Assembly (NCBI GenBank): GCA_016935315.1
Contig: JAFGRD010000150.1
Location: 1-64,000 of the forward strand
From: Pirellulales bacterium
GTDB taxonomy: Bacteria > Planctomycetota > Planctomycetia > Pirellulales > Thermoguttaceae
DNA: 64,000 nucleotides
Direction of reading: 5' to 3'
The position numbers and the translations under genes were made by a program. The notes below the pieces were generated by a model that was not told where the DNA came from, searched no databases, and saw nothing but the letters and a program-made list of their open reading frames with translations. Position 1 is the stretch's first letter; each line of letters opens with the position of its first letter. This document shows positions 35,201 through 44,500 of this stretch, in pieces.

Positions 35201-37713
35201 GGCCGAACGCATCGGGCCCGGCGGACCAGCAGATTGCCATGAGCCAATCGGCCGTGGTTTCAGCGCCCCAGCCCGCCGCGCCGCCGGCTCAGGCCGTCGA
35301 ACGCGTCGAGCCGCAAGCCGACGCCGTCCGCGATTCCCAGCTCCTGGCGATGATCCGCCAACAGGAGTCGAGCCGCGCGGCCCAAGTGGCACAGCTTCGC
35401 GAAGGGATAGCACTCTCGAACTTGCCACAGCGGCTTCCCGTACAGCAAGAGCAGGCGCAAGGCCAACAGGGCGGGCTGCAAGTACCGGCGGCTCCCGTGC
35501 TCTCGGAGGCCGAATTGGCGCGGCAGGAGAAGGCCCTCCATGCCGCGTACGCCATTTTCCAGGCCGTCTGCCGGGACCATCCCCGCACCCCGACGGCCGA
35601 CCAGGCCCGCGGCGAGATCCTGGTGATGGTCAGCCATTGGCGAAGTCTCAACGAGTGGGAGCGGTCGGCGGCCTTGGCACTACGGTTCCTGACCGACCAT
35701 CCCACGGACCCGGAGCTTCCCAAGTTGCGACTGGAGGTCGCCCGTGATCGACTGGCCTGGGCTGCCAAACCGATCGCGCGGAAGGCCAGCAAGGTCGAGA
35801 TGCTGAGCGAAGTGTCGCAGCGGTTCGACGCCGCTCGCAAGGAATTGGAACGGATCGTGGCCGACTTTCCCAATGAGCGCAGCGCCCAGCAGGATGCCCA
35901 GTGGGACCTTGCCAGCAGCTATTTGACGCAGGCCCGGGTCGTCGCCGCGTTCAGCCCCGTGCTGGCCCGTGGCCAATACGTCCGCACCACGAGGGAGCTT
36001 CGGCGGGTGGCCGAGACGTATCCCGACCACCCCAAGATCGGCACAATTCCGCAGATGCTTTGGAACATTTCCACCGAACTGGAAGGCCGCGGCTACGACG
36101 AGGAAGCGATCCTGGTCTGGAATGAGCTGGCCGTTCACGATCCGATGCACCCCCTGGCGCAACAGGCGTCGCTGAAGATCGCCCAAACCTACCATCAGAA
36201 GCTGAAGCGGCCGCTGCGGGCGGCCGAAACCTACCAGGAATTGAACTTTGCCCGGGGCGGAAACGATCAAGAGTTGCAGAATGCGATCTTCCAGATCGGC
36301 TCCGAGTTGAGGGACCAGAAACGGTGGGTCGAGGCGCTGCACGTGTTGGAGACGTTCGTCGACAGCTTTCCGAAGCATGCCCAGGCCGGAGAGGCCCTGG
36401 CTATGGTCGGCCAGATCCATCAGGCCAACGAAGCCTGGAAAGAGGCCATCGCCGCCTATCGCCGGGTGATCGCCGAATTCGAGAATGGCCAGTTCGTGCA
36501 GCAGGCCAAGTGGGCCATCGCCGAATGCACGATCAATCTCAGCCAGTGGCGCGAGGCAAGCGACGCCTATCGGGAATACGTCAAGGCCTATCCCAACGAC
36601 GCCCAGGTGGCCGAAGCCAATCGACGCATCGAGGTACTCAAGGACCTCGCGCGGTACCAAGGGCTGGTCGACGAGCAGGGCCAGCGAAAAGCCTTCGACG
36701 CCCAGTTCCAGATTGCCGTCATCGTGGCCGGCCAGTTGTCCAACCCGGTCAAGGCGATCATCGAGTATCGCAAGGTGGCCACCGACTGGTCCGACAGCCA
36801 CCTGGCCGATGATGCCCTGTATGCGGTCGGCACGACGTATCTTTCGCTGGGCGAGAAGGAGAAGGCCCGGGAGGCCCTGCTGGCGGTTGCCGTGGACTAT
36901 CCGACCAGTTCGCTCGCCGACAATGCACTGTTTACGGTCGGCAGCAGCTACGAAGACGAAGCCGCCAAACTGGCCACCGTCACCCGCGAGTCGACGCTGG
37001 CGCGGAACAAGGACATTGCGCAACGCCGGGCCTATCAACTGGCGCGAATGAACGTCTCCCGACAGGCGGAAGTCAAGAACCAGCGAATTGCCGACCTGAA
37101 GAAGGCGGGCAAGGGTAAGCTGGCCGAAGTGGAAGAGGCCTCGGTGGCCAGCAACTACGGGCAGTTCAACGACGCCAACACGCTGCTGTTTGCCCAGATG
37201 GCGGAACAGGAAGTCGAGACACTCACCGCCGCCCAGCTGGCAGATCGCCAGGACAAGATCAACGCCGCGCTGCGCAAGGCCGTCCAGGCCTACACCAAGG
37301 CCTCGCAGGTGGCCGGGGCCGACAAGGCCGACGATGCCCTGCTGCAAATGGCGACGATCTACGACGAGCAACTGAAGGATTCCGAGGCCGCCATGCAAAC
37401 CTGGCTGGAAATCGTCCTGCAGTTCAGCGGCACCGACGTGGCCCAGAACGCCAGCTGGCGGATCGCCGAAACGTACCAGCGCCAAGGCAAGTACGCCGAG
37501 GCGATCGAGGCCCATAAGGCCTTCTTGCGCAACTACCGCGGCAGCGACCGGGCCGGCGCGGCCCAGTTCGCCATTGCCGAAAACTACGAGCAGCTCGGCC
37601 AATGGGTTAACGCCATGGACTCCTACACGAATTATCTGACCAACTACCCCGAAGGTCCCTTGGCGACCAAGGCGAAGGAGCAGATCAACTGGATCAAAAC
37701 CTACCGGCTCTGA
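32257..37713 (+). CDS. Giant secreted TPR protein
   Basis: An 1818-residue protein with a signal peptide (MRRLISAILTLVLALASTSP, cleaved near ASA-Q) and GAGGAG upstream of the ATG. TPR repeats are clear at the N-terminus (AYEAGQFGQARDSAQKASET) and dense in the C-terminal third, with BamD/YbgF-like units such as AIAAYRRVIAEFENGQF, YREYVKAYPND, and IEAHKAFLRNYRGSD. The middle is helical with Ala/Gln-rich linkers (about residues 990-1060). It probably acts as a periplasmic scaffold or peptidoglycan/outer-membrane partner. The in-frame stretch from 32155 lacks a signal sequence. A second TPR gene follows after 82 bp. Confidence 0.9.
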   Translation: MRRLISAILTLVLALASTSPASAQADAGQAYQDAKAAYEAGQFGQARDSAQKASETDPDNPEVYLLLGKAHYQLGELDEAITAWKRTLALAPEQPYAKQMLDVLRGQAAAIDVRIRLIEMMIQERLYAPARTECAELLVDQAPSDAQRARVMILQAESLVRMHKGPDARRVLHELLTSYPQLADPVQSTLLLGEAKLQGDPRSVAEALTLLRKVVADHPETPAAVDAQYDLIRHAPDLRWEPAQWEASRAEAMAEWLAAHGDHRWAQEGRRLVIDAYLALTLRGPKPTAKSDLSPTDVKALDLAAQFYGQSPPAEEANKLTSRLLKQLKDHYTAHGARLAAAKAMETLLAAPLPPDNRLAVLRELASAKYLLGAEWLEETAQAGRLPVGVARGQLPERLTDVLSVFRTIRREYPAEPFWIDQANLAKRVRASASRVLPTAEFKGLRSPDAWALDIALPVIKADADAAAVTSAIETVLGIIQECAKLNKSGSRILAVELSTELLNTVSSSHPSWPKVITSYYTVAGGYAHYVFQENTKAGRAGENAKLSEQQKAMLAVLKDHVAGHAAHAPHALAQLAEHVKPWVAHGHWAAAEEAYAAVADALPEKERRQADLAVVNLWIQQVTQEHQRLVAVGLTVPRELDATLKKALLRCYQLQAGLDQEPAILTQVRSTWDSVVGHYKMLDYYDVAEEAIQLKPEAAVDAADEYAALQLAFLQDQLARRELTRFLGQFGASEKIVLGPEFAKVIAAYTKLITDRPASTLVPQATEKVFAIGRLFEQRGAFSVAAGVYGDFAKFAAGVKVLADAAPGASSTAERAAFAVATALDAQARKVLQKASADRQSGDPPPAKLSDEFTAAIAAYKGFIEAYPKSQLMGQATSKIMAVAYEYAKIDAWDVADSVYAGLLGSKLPIRRPERLQFCRGLCQLGRAMPDHAREVLAVLTVGGLRGSDEGPAVEMLAIRNALDVRVLGRGGRGTDSDSVRPNASGPADQQIAMSQSAVVSAPQPAAPPAQAVERVEPQADAVRDSQLLAMIRQQESSRAAQVAQLREGIALSNLPQRLPVQQEQAQGQQGGLQVPAAPVLSEAELARQEKALHAAYAIFQAVCRDHPRTPTADQARGEILVMVSHWRSLNEWERSAALALRFLTDHPTDPELPKLRLEVARDRLAWAAKPIARKASKVEMLSEVSQRFDAARKELERIVADFPNERSAQQDAQWDLASSYLTQARVVAAFSPVLARGQYVRTTRELRRVAETYPDHPKIGTIPQMLWNISTELEGRGYDEEAILVWNELAVHDPMHPLAQQASLKIAQTYHQKLKRPLRAAETYQELNFARGGNDQELQNAIFQIGSELRDQKRWVEALHVLETFVDSFPKHAQAGEALAMVGQIHQANEAWKEAIAAYRRVIAEFENGQFVQQAKWAIAECTINLSQWREASDAYREYVKAYPNDAQVAEANRRIEVLKDLARYQGLVDEQGQRKAFDAQFQIAVIVAGQLSNPVKAIIEYRKVATDWSDSHLADDALYAVGTTYLSLGEKEKAREALLAVAVDYPTSSLADNALFTVGSSYEDEAAKLATVTRESTLARNKDIAQRRAYQLARMNVSRQAEVKNQRIADLKKAGKGKLAEVEEASVASNYGQFNDANTLLFAQMAEQEVETLTAAQLADRQDKINAALRKAVQAYTKASQVAGADKADDALLQMATIYDEQLKDSEAAMQTWLEIVLQFSGTDVAQNASWRIAETYQRQGKYAEAIEAHKAFLRNYRGSDRAGAAQFAIAENYEQLGQWVNAMDSYTNYLTNYPEGPLATKAKEQINWIKTYRL

Positions 37714-37795
37714 GCCGAGGGACCGTCGCCGGGGGAAGCCGCGGCCGACCTGACCACGTACAGCACGACAACGAACTCGACAAGGAGAACTTGAC

Positions 37796-39316
37796 ATGCG
37801 GATCCAACTGCTTATTTGCCTGGCCGCCGCCGGACTGGTCCTCAGCGGCTCTGCAGTCGTTACGGCGGACCGGGCCGCGGCGCAGGACACGCCGGCCGCG
37901 GTGGTGCTCCGGGCGGCTTCAACCGCGGAAGCCCAGACTTCGGGCGAGGACCCGCCCGCCCCGCCCGCCGAGACTCCCGCTCCGCCCGCCGCGGAAGAGG
38001 ACGCGCCGGCCGCTGAAACCGAGCCAACCGCCGAAGACCTCTTTGCCAAAGGGCGCGATGCGCTGTTCCGGGGCGAGTACACGCAAGCCATCGAGCTACT
38101 GGGTAAGGCCGTGGCCGCCGACCAGACCAAGACCAGCTACCGGCTCCACCTGGCCCGGGCATACCGCTACGCGGGCAACGACCCGGAAGCGGAAAAGCAC
38201 CTCGAAAAGATCCTCCAAACAGCACCCGACCACGTCGAGGCCGGCCAGGCGTTGGCAGAAATCTGCGCCGCCGCCAAACGCTTCCAGGACGTCGTTCGCG
38301 TGCTCGAGCCGCTGTTGAAATACCGGCACGACTATCCCACCTACCACATGCTCGCCGAAGCCCAATACAACCTCGGAAAACTCGATCAGGCCAGGAAATA
38401 CTATGAAGAGGCCATTAAGCTCAACCCGCAGAGCGCGTCGGACCACTATCAACTCGGCAACATCTATCTGGCGGGCAACTTCTTCGCATTGGCAGCCGAC
38501 TCGTACCAGGCGGCCTTGCGGCTGGGGCTGGACAGTCCCGTGCTGCACTACAAGCTGGGCTCGGCCTATTTCAACCTGCGAAACTACTTCGGGCGGATCG
38601 CCGAGCAAGCGGTTAAATCGGGCGAGCCCGGCACGATCCACCAGCGCTGGTATCTGATCGAGCCGGTGCCCGGCCGCAAGGACGTCTTCCGCTGCGCGCC
38701 CGAGACGTCCGCCGTCTATCAGATCGCCAAGGCCATGGCCGACGGCATCGAGGACCGGCCCGACATCCACGTGCTGCGGGCGACGGTCTATCTGAACGCC
38801 CGCCGCTATGCCCAGGCCTACGAGATGTTCACCGAGACCGCGCCCACCGTCCCCGACGAAGACAAGGCCCTGTTCCACTACTACTACGCCCAAGCCGCCT
38901 TCGGCACGGGGCAATACGATCGCTATCTGCAGCTTCTCCAAGAGGCGATCAAACTCGATCCGCAGGCCTACCAGGCGGGCTTGGTCGACGCCTATCTTCG
39001 CGTGGCCGATCAGCACAACGAGGCCGGCAACCTCGACAAGTACGTCGAATACCTGGTTCGGGCCGTGGCCGAGAGTTCCCAAACCACCTCGCTGCACCTG
39101 AAACTCGGCTATGCCTACGAGGAAGCCCGCAAACACGAACAGGCTATGGCCCAATGGCAGATGGTGCTCGACCTGGAACCCGACCATCCGCAACGGATCG
39201 AGCTGCTGAATCTGATCGAGAAGTATCGGGCGGGGGTTGCGCTATCGGTCCGACCAAGCGAGACCCCGAAGCCGGACACAGCCAAGCCCGAACCACCACC
39301 ACCGGCGACTCAATGA
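37796..39316 (+). CDS. Secreted TPR protein
   Basis: A 506-residue protein with signal peptide MRIQLLICLAAAGLVLSGS and a Pro/Ala/Glu-rich linker (about residues 30-80). From residue ~80 it is a run of TPRs, for example AKGRDALFRGEYTQAIELLG, AEAQYNLGKLDQARKYYEEA and QLGNIYLAGNFFALAADSYQ. AGGAG precedes the ATG. It likely binds other envelope proteins; no catalytic motif is visible. It follows the giant TPR gene on the same strand, probably in one operon. The C-terminus is Pro/Glu-rich. Confidence 0.9.
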   Translation: MRIQLLICLAAAGLVLSGSAVVTADRAAAQDTPAAVVLRAASTAEAQTSGEDPPAPPAETPAPPAAEEDAPAAETEPTAEDLFAKGRDALFRGEYTQAIELLGKAVAADQTKTSYRLHLARAYRYAGNDPEAEKHLEKILQTAPDHVEAGQALAEICAAAKRFQDVVRVLEPLLKYRHDYPTYHMLAEAQYNLGKLDQARKYYEEAIKLNPQSASDHYQLGNIYLAGNFFALAADSYQAALRLGLDSPVLHYKLGSAYFNLRNYFGRIAEQAVKSGEPGTIHQRWYLIEPVPGRKDVFRCAPETSAVYQIAKAMADGIEDRPDIHVLRATVYLNARRYAQAYEMFTETAPTVPDEDKALFHYYYAQAAFGTGQYDRYLQLLQEAIKLDPQAYQAGLVDAYLRVADQHNEAGNLDKYVEYLVRAVAESSQTTSLHLKLGYAYEEARKHEQAMAQWQMVLDLEPDHPQRIELLNLIEKYRAGVALSVRPSETPKPDTAKPEPPPPATQ

Positions 39317-39556
39317 CCGGACTTCTTCAGAACGCGCTTGCCTTGTCGTTCTGCATACGCCCGGTCCACAAGCGAATCGGCATGTCGCGCCAGGCCGCAA
39401 CCGGCGGCCGATCCACGGTCGGGATTCCTGGCTGTCACGACGGGGCACAGCCTCGCAAGAGCGCCGAGCCGGCCCCATGCTTGACCCGTTCGAATTCGCC
39501 GTCTAGCATGAAAGGTGACGGTCCGAACCCTGTCCGTGGAATTCCGGAGACCGGTG

Positions 39557-39808
39557 ATGAGCGATATTGAACCGCTCCCGACCGACGCGGAGGAATACCT
39601 CGAAGCGCTGAACCGGGGAAACGCATTTTTCGTGCGAGGGGAGTTCGCCGAGGCCATCGCGGCGTTCACCGAAGCGATCGAAATCGACTCGAATCGCTCC
39701 TTGGCCTACTACAGCCGATGCGCCGCCCACTACGCCAGTGGCGATGAGGCCCGAAGCGAAGCGGACCGCATGTCGGCCGAACGTCTCGAGACCACCAGCG
39801 GCCGTTAA
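39557..39808 (+). CDS. Small TPR protein
   Basis: An 83-residue cytoplasmic protein with two TPR helices: YLEALNRGNAFFVRGEFAEA followed by IAAFTEAIEIDSNRSLAYYS. The ATG at 39557 is preceded by GGAGA; the frame extends upstream to 39515. A single TPR pair is short for a stand-alone protein, and it may be a truncated relative of the neighbouring genes. It is the last gene of the TPR group. Residues 60-83 are hydrophilic. Confidence 0.7.
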   Translation: MSDIEPLPTDAEEYLEALNRGNAFFVRGEFAEAIAAFTEAIEIDSNRSLAYYSRCAAHYASGDEARSEADRMSAERLETTSGR

Positions 39809-40190
39809 TAAATCGGGCCGCAAGTCCCGCAGTAGTCAGGCGGGCTCGCCCACGGGTCGGCCGTAGCTCTTCTCTCGGGACCGCGGTGGGCCCCCTGCTA
39901 CCGCCCGCCGACCAGCGACCCCGGCTCCCGATTGCCCACTGCCAGCCCCGGCACGAAGTGCGCCCCGGACTGCGCCCAAACGGCCGTTCTGCGAGACCTG
40001 TCCAGCGGAACCCCTCTCCTGGAATATGCTATGTTTTCCGGTCGCTTGGGAGGTATCTGGTGCCTTGGGAGGTATTTGGTGTGCATCTCGACCCTTTCAG
40101 GTCATTATCATTGAGGGAGTATGGCTTCCGGTCGCTCGGGAAGCCCACTGCAATATCGGAGTCCGAAGGAACTTGTCGGAGAACGCAACC
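39809..40190. other. Intergenic region between the TPR genes and the RND operon
   Basis: These 382 bp hold no supportable gene. They contain the 19-bp tandem repeat listed at 40045 and a related pair ccggtcgcttggg / ccggtcgctcggg (around 40039 and 40127). The adaptor frame is open back to 40026 but does not look coding. No clear promoter was found. Confidence 0.4.
40045..40082 (+). repeat. 19-bp tandem repeat
   Basis: Copy 1 cttgggaggtatctggtgc (40045-40063) and copy 2 cttgggaggtatttggtgt (40064-40082) differ at two bases. They lie upstream of the RND adaptor gene. Role unknown. Confidence 0.55.
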
Positions 40191-41591
40191 GTGGTTAGGC
40201 GGATCTTGGCATTGGGTGCTGTTGCGGGCAGGATAATTGTCGCGGATGCGTGTGTTGGTTGTTTCGCCGTGTGGCTGTGGATGCTGCTGGTGAGCGCGGC
40301 CGAAGCGCAGACGCCCGCAGCTCGGGTCATGGTGGCCGAAGTCCAGCAGCGCGTGCTGGCCGCCGGGCAGACTTTCGTCGGCACGGTGATACCCTTGCGC
40401 AGCAGCACCGTGGGCAGTTCCGTCGAGGGCCTGGTGACCGAGTTGGTGGTTGAAGAGGGCGATGCAGTCGAACGCGGTGACACACTGGCCCAACTGCGAA
40501 CCGAGCAACTGCGTCTCCAATTGGCCGTTGCCAACGCGGAACTCGACGTGTTGACGAACGCGCTGGCAGAACTGAATACCTCGCTGCCGGACGAGATCAC
40601 ACAGGCCGAAGCCCGCATGCTGGCTGCCAAGGCCCTCATGCAGTTCACCGCCCGACGGCTGAAACGTACGCAAGCCTTGCTGGCCCGCAAGACGATCAGC
40701 GAGGACGAGTTGCAGGAGATCGAGTCGGCCGCACTGGCCGCGGACGAGAAGTATCGCGAAAATCAGACGGCGTTTGAACAAGCCAAGGCAGTTCTGCCGG
40801 CGAAACTGGAGCAGGCCAAAGCCCGGCTCAACGCGCAGCGAAACGAGATTGCTCGACTGCAGGACGACATTGACCAGCACAAGATCGTGGCACCGTTTAC
40901 CGGATTCGTCACGCAGGAGCACACGGAAATCGGCCAGTGGATTGCCAAGGGGGCCTCGGTCGTAGACGTGGTCGAGTTGGCTTCCGTGGAAATCGAGGTG
41001 CCGGTTCCAGAGAGCTCTGTCTCTTCCTTGCGCGTGGGGACCACGGCGAGAGTAACTGTCGCGGCCTTGCCCACCGAGTCGTGGGAGGCACCGGTCGCGG
41101 CCATCGTCCCGCAGGCCGACGTCCGCTCGCGGAGTTTTCCGGTCAAGGTGCGTTTGCAGAACCCGTCGGGCCCGGGTGGCGTGCTGCTGAAGCCGGGGAT
41201 GTTCGCCCGGGTCACGCTTCCGGTCGGCGACCCCCAGTCGGTTCTGCTGGTTCCCAAAGACGCCGTCGTGCTCGGTGGCGACGTCCCGGTTGTGTATGTG
41301 GCAGACCCGCTGCCGACTGGTCTGGCCGCTGCCGGGGGGCCACCGCAGCCGCCCGCGGCCCCGGGCGGTCCGCCGACGGGGCCGGCGTCCGACAGCATGG
41401 CCCGCCGTGTGCCGGTCGAGTTGGGGGCAGGCGTGGACGGTCTGATCGAAGTCCGCGGGCCGCTAAAAGCTGGCGACCGCGTGGTCGTGGAGGGGAACGA
41501 GCGGCTGTTTCCGGGCAGCCCGTTGATCATCATCCATCGGCGTGGTGCCCCGGCCGAATCGAAGCGGTCGACCGCCAGCCCCTCCCCATGA
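40191..41591 (+). CDS. RND efflux periplasmic adaptor (MFP)
   Basis: A 466-residue membrane-fusion protein of the HlyD/AcrA type. The N-terminus has a hydrophobic signal/anchor (about residues 15-35). A lipoyl half follows (SSVEGLVTELVVEEGDAVERGDTLAQL, shortened to its key residues GLV and EGD), then a long helical hairpin (about residues 95-250) and the second lipoyl half (IVAPFTGFVTQEHTEIGQWI). Beta-barrel and membrane-proximal domains complete it. GTG at 40191 with GGAGAA upstream is preferred; the frame stays open to 40026. It bridges the inner-membrane pump encoded 7 bp downstream to an outer-membrane channel not present in the window. A Pro/Gly-rich insert occurs near residue 390. Confidence 0.9.
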   Translation: MVRRILALGAVAGRIIVADACVGCFAVWLWMLLVSAAEAQTPAARVMVAEVQQRVLAAGQTFVGTVIPLRSSTVGSSVEGLVTELVVEEGDAVERGDTLAQLRTEQLRLQLAVANAELDVLTNALAELNTSLPDEITQAEARMLAAKALMQFTARRLKRTQALLARKTISEDELQEIESAALAADEKYRENQTAFEQAKAVLPAKLEQAKARLNAQRNEIARLQDDIDQHKIVAPFTGFVTQEHTEIGQWIAKGASVVDVVELASVEIEVPVPESSVSSLRVGTTARVTVAALPTESWEAPVAAIVPQADVRSRSFPVKVRLQNPSGPGGVLLKPGMFARVTLPVGDPQSVLLVPKDAVVLGGDVPVVYVADPLPTGLAAAGGPPQPPAAPGGPPTGPASDSMARRVPVELGAGVDGLIEVRGPLKAGDRVVVEGNERLFPGSPLIIIHRRGAPAESKRSTASPSP

Positions 41592-41598
41592 GCCTGCC

Positions 41599-44500
41599 AT
41601 GCAATTGATCGAAGCCTTTGTCGCAAACCCGGTCAAGGTATCGGTCGGCGTACTGCTGTTCGCGCTGTTCGGCTTCATCGGGCTGGTGCGGATGCCGATG
41701 CAGTTGACGCCCGAGGTGCAGATCCCCACGATTACGATCGAAACCCGTTGGCCCAGTGCCGCGCCGCAGGAAGTCGAGCGGGAAATCGTCCAAGAGCAGG
41801 AGGAGCAGCTCAAGGGCGTTGAGGGCGTGACGAAGATGTCGGCCGAGTGTCGCGACTCTTCCGGCACAATCACGCTCGAATTCGGGGTCGGGACCGACCT
41901 GAACGCCGCGATGCTGAAGGTCAGCAGCCGCCTGCAGCAGGTTCCCGAGTATCCTGAGGAAGCCGATGAGCCGGTGATCAGCACTTCCGGCACGGACGAC
42001 AATCCGATCGCCTGGTTCATTCTGCGGCCCAGGGTTGCCTCCGTGGAGGAAGTCGCCCGGTTCCGACGCGAGAACCCGGACCTGGCCGACCCGCGGCGTA
42101 ATCCCGAGTTGGCCAAGCGGCTCGAATCCTGCGAACGGGCTCACAACTCGGGTCTGAGGACCCGCCGGCTGTCACAACTTGTCGAGGACCATCCCGAGCT
42201 CGAAGGGCGGCTGACAGCGTTGCTGCCGCCGCAGGAGTACGCTTCGGCGGAAGCGATCGCCGAGTTTCGCCGGGAGCATCCCGAACTGGCAGGCGATCTC
42301 GAGCCGGCGATGGCTGCGTCGGACCCGCAGCAGGCCGGCCAGCAACTGGAGCAGCTCGCTCGGCGGAGCCCCGAGCTTCGCTCGCGGCTGGAAGAAATCC
42401 TGCCGCGCGAGATCGACGTGCCCAAGCTTCGCCTGTTTGCCGAGGACCACATCGAAGCCGCGTTCGAACGGGTTCCCGGTGTCTCGAACTCGAACGTGTT
42501 CGGCGGCCAAGAGACGGAGATGCAGGTGATCATCGACCCGCAGAAGCTGGCCGCAAGGCAACTGACCGCCACGGACGTGCGTCTCGCCTTGCGGCGCCAG
42601 AACCGCGACACGACCGCGGGCGATATCTGGGACGGAAAACGGCGATACGTCGTGCGCGTGTTGGGGCAGTTCAACGACCCGCAAGACGTCAGCAATGTGA
42701 TCATCGCCCGGCGCGACGGCCAGCCGGTTTACGTTTGCGACGTCGCCCGGGTGAAGCTCGGATATAAGAAGCCCGTTGCCGTGGTCAAGAACTTCGGCAC
42801 CAAGGGCCTGGCCATCAACTGTGTGCGCGAGACGGGAGCCAATGTGCTGGATGTGATGGAGGGTCTTCACGCGGTGGCCGTGGGGCTCAACAGCAGAGTA
42901 CTTTCGCTCCGCGGGTTGGAACTCGTCCAAGTCTACGACGAGACGGAGTACATCGATTCGGCTATCTGGCTGGTAATTCAGAACATTGTGGTAGGCGGCC
43001 TGCTGACGGTGGGCGTATTGCTGCTGTTCCTCCGCAGCGGCCGGTCCACGATCGTGATCTTTCTGGCCATCCCCACCAGTATCATCGGTACCTTCCTGAT
43101 GCTGGACATGATGGGCCGGTCGCTGAACGTGATCAGCCTAGCGGGGCTGGCTTTCGCGGTGGGTATGCTGGTCGACAACGCCGTCGTGGTACTGGAGAAC
43201 ATTTTTCGCCACTATCAGACGGGCGACGATCCGTTCACGGCCGCCGTGCGCGGGACGAAAGAGGTTTGGGGAGCCGTGATCGCCTCGACCCTGACGACGC
43301 TGGCCGTGTTTGTGCCCGTGCTGTTCGTGCAAGAGGAGGCCGGGCAACTCTTCCGGGACATCGCCCTGGCGATCAGCTCTGCCGTGGCCCTGTCGCTGTT
43401 GGTTTCGGTTACGGTCATTCCCACCGCTGCCGCCCGGATTCTCCGTCGCGACCGCCCGGCACCCGAGGTCGCTGATTTCGCCGGCGGCCAGCACCGGGGG
43501 GGCACAGGCGGCGGCCGGCGAGCCCTCGGGCTGGTCGATCGGCTGGGCGGCCTGTTTGTCGCCCACGTGGTTGCAGTCAACCGGTACATCCAACACAGGA
43601 GGTCGCTGCGACTGGCGACGGTGGCCGGTTTTGTGGGGGCCGCCCTGCTGCTGAGTTGGCTGCTGATGCCGGCCGTGGAATATCTTCCCACCGGGAACCG
43701 GAACCTGGTCTTCGGCGTGCTGCTTCCGCCGGCCGGCTACAACGTCGATCAGTTGCTGAAGCTGGGCAGACAATTGGAAGACGACACGCAGCCGTACTGG
43801 GACATCGACAAGGGTGATCCTGCCAACGCCGCGCTGCAGCACCCGCCGATCGACGACTACTTCTTCGTGGCGGCGGGCCGAAGCGTCTTCTTCGGCATGC
43901 GGGCGGTCGATCCCTTGCGGGCGGCCGACCTGGTGCCGCTGGTCGAGCAGGTGACCGACAAGCTGCCCACCACCTTCGTCAGGGCGTCGCAGATGAGCAT
44001 CTTCGGTCGCAGCGTTGGCGGTGGCGGCCGCTCGGTCGACGTGGAGATCAGTGGACCCGAACTGGAGGAACTGATCACCCTAGGCGGCCAGATCATCGGC
44101 CAGGTCACCGCGCCGAACGGCCCGGTGCCCGGTGGCATCGCCTTCCCACAACCCAGTCTTGACCTGAGCAGTCCCGAGATGCACGTCCGACCGAAATGGG
44201 ACCAGTCGGCCGACATGCTGCTCTTCAAAGACGAGCTGGATTACGCGGTCGACGCTTTGGTAGACGGCGCGTATGCCGGCGACTACTACCATCAGGGCGA
44301 CAAGATCGATCTGACGATCATCGGCAACGAGGCGTTCCTACGGCACACGCAGGACTTGAGTCGGCTGCCGATTGCCACGCCGTCGGGCGACCTGGTTTCG
44401 CTGGCCGCCGTGGCCGACGACGTGCTGGGTGGCGGTCCCGAGCAGATCAACCGTCGCGAGCGCGAACGGGCCATCACCATCCAAGTCCTTCCTCCCCCGA

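Noticed and set aside
35680-38130. 816-codon frame antisense to the giant TPR gene
   Set aside because: No signal or motif; the TPR frame explains the region.
40026-40190. N-terminal extension of the RND adaptor
   Set aside because: It spans the tandem repeat region and lacks protein character; a GTG with a ribosome-binding site lies at 40191.
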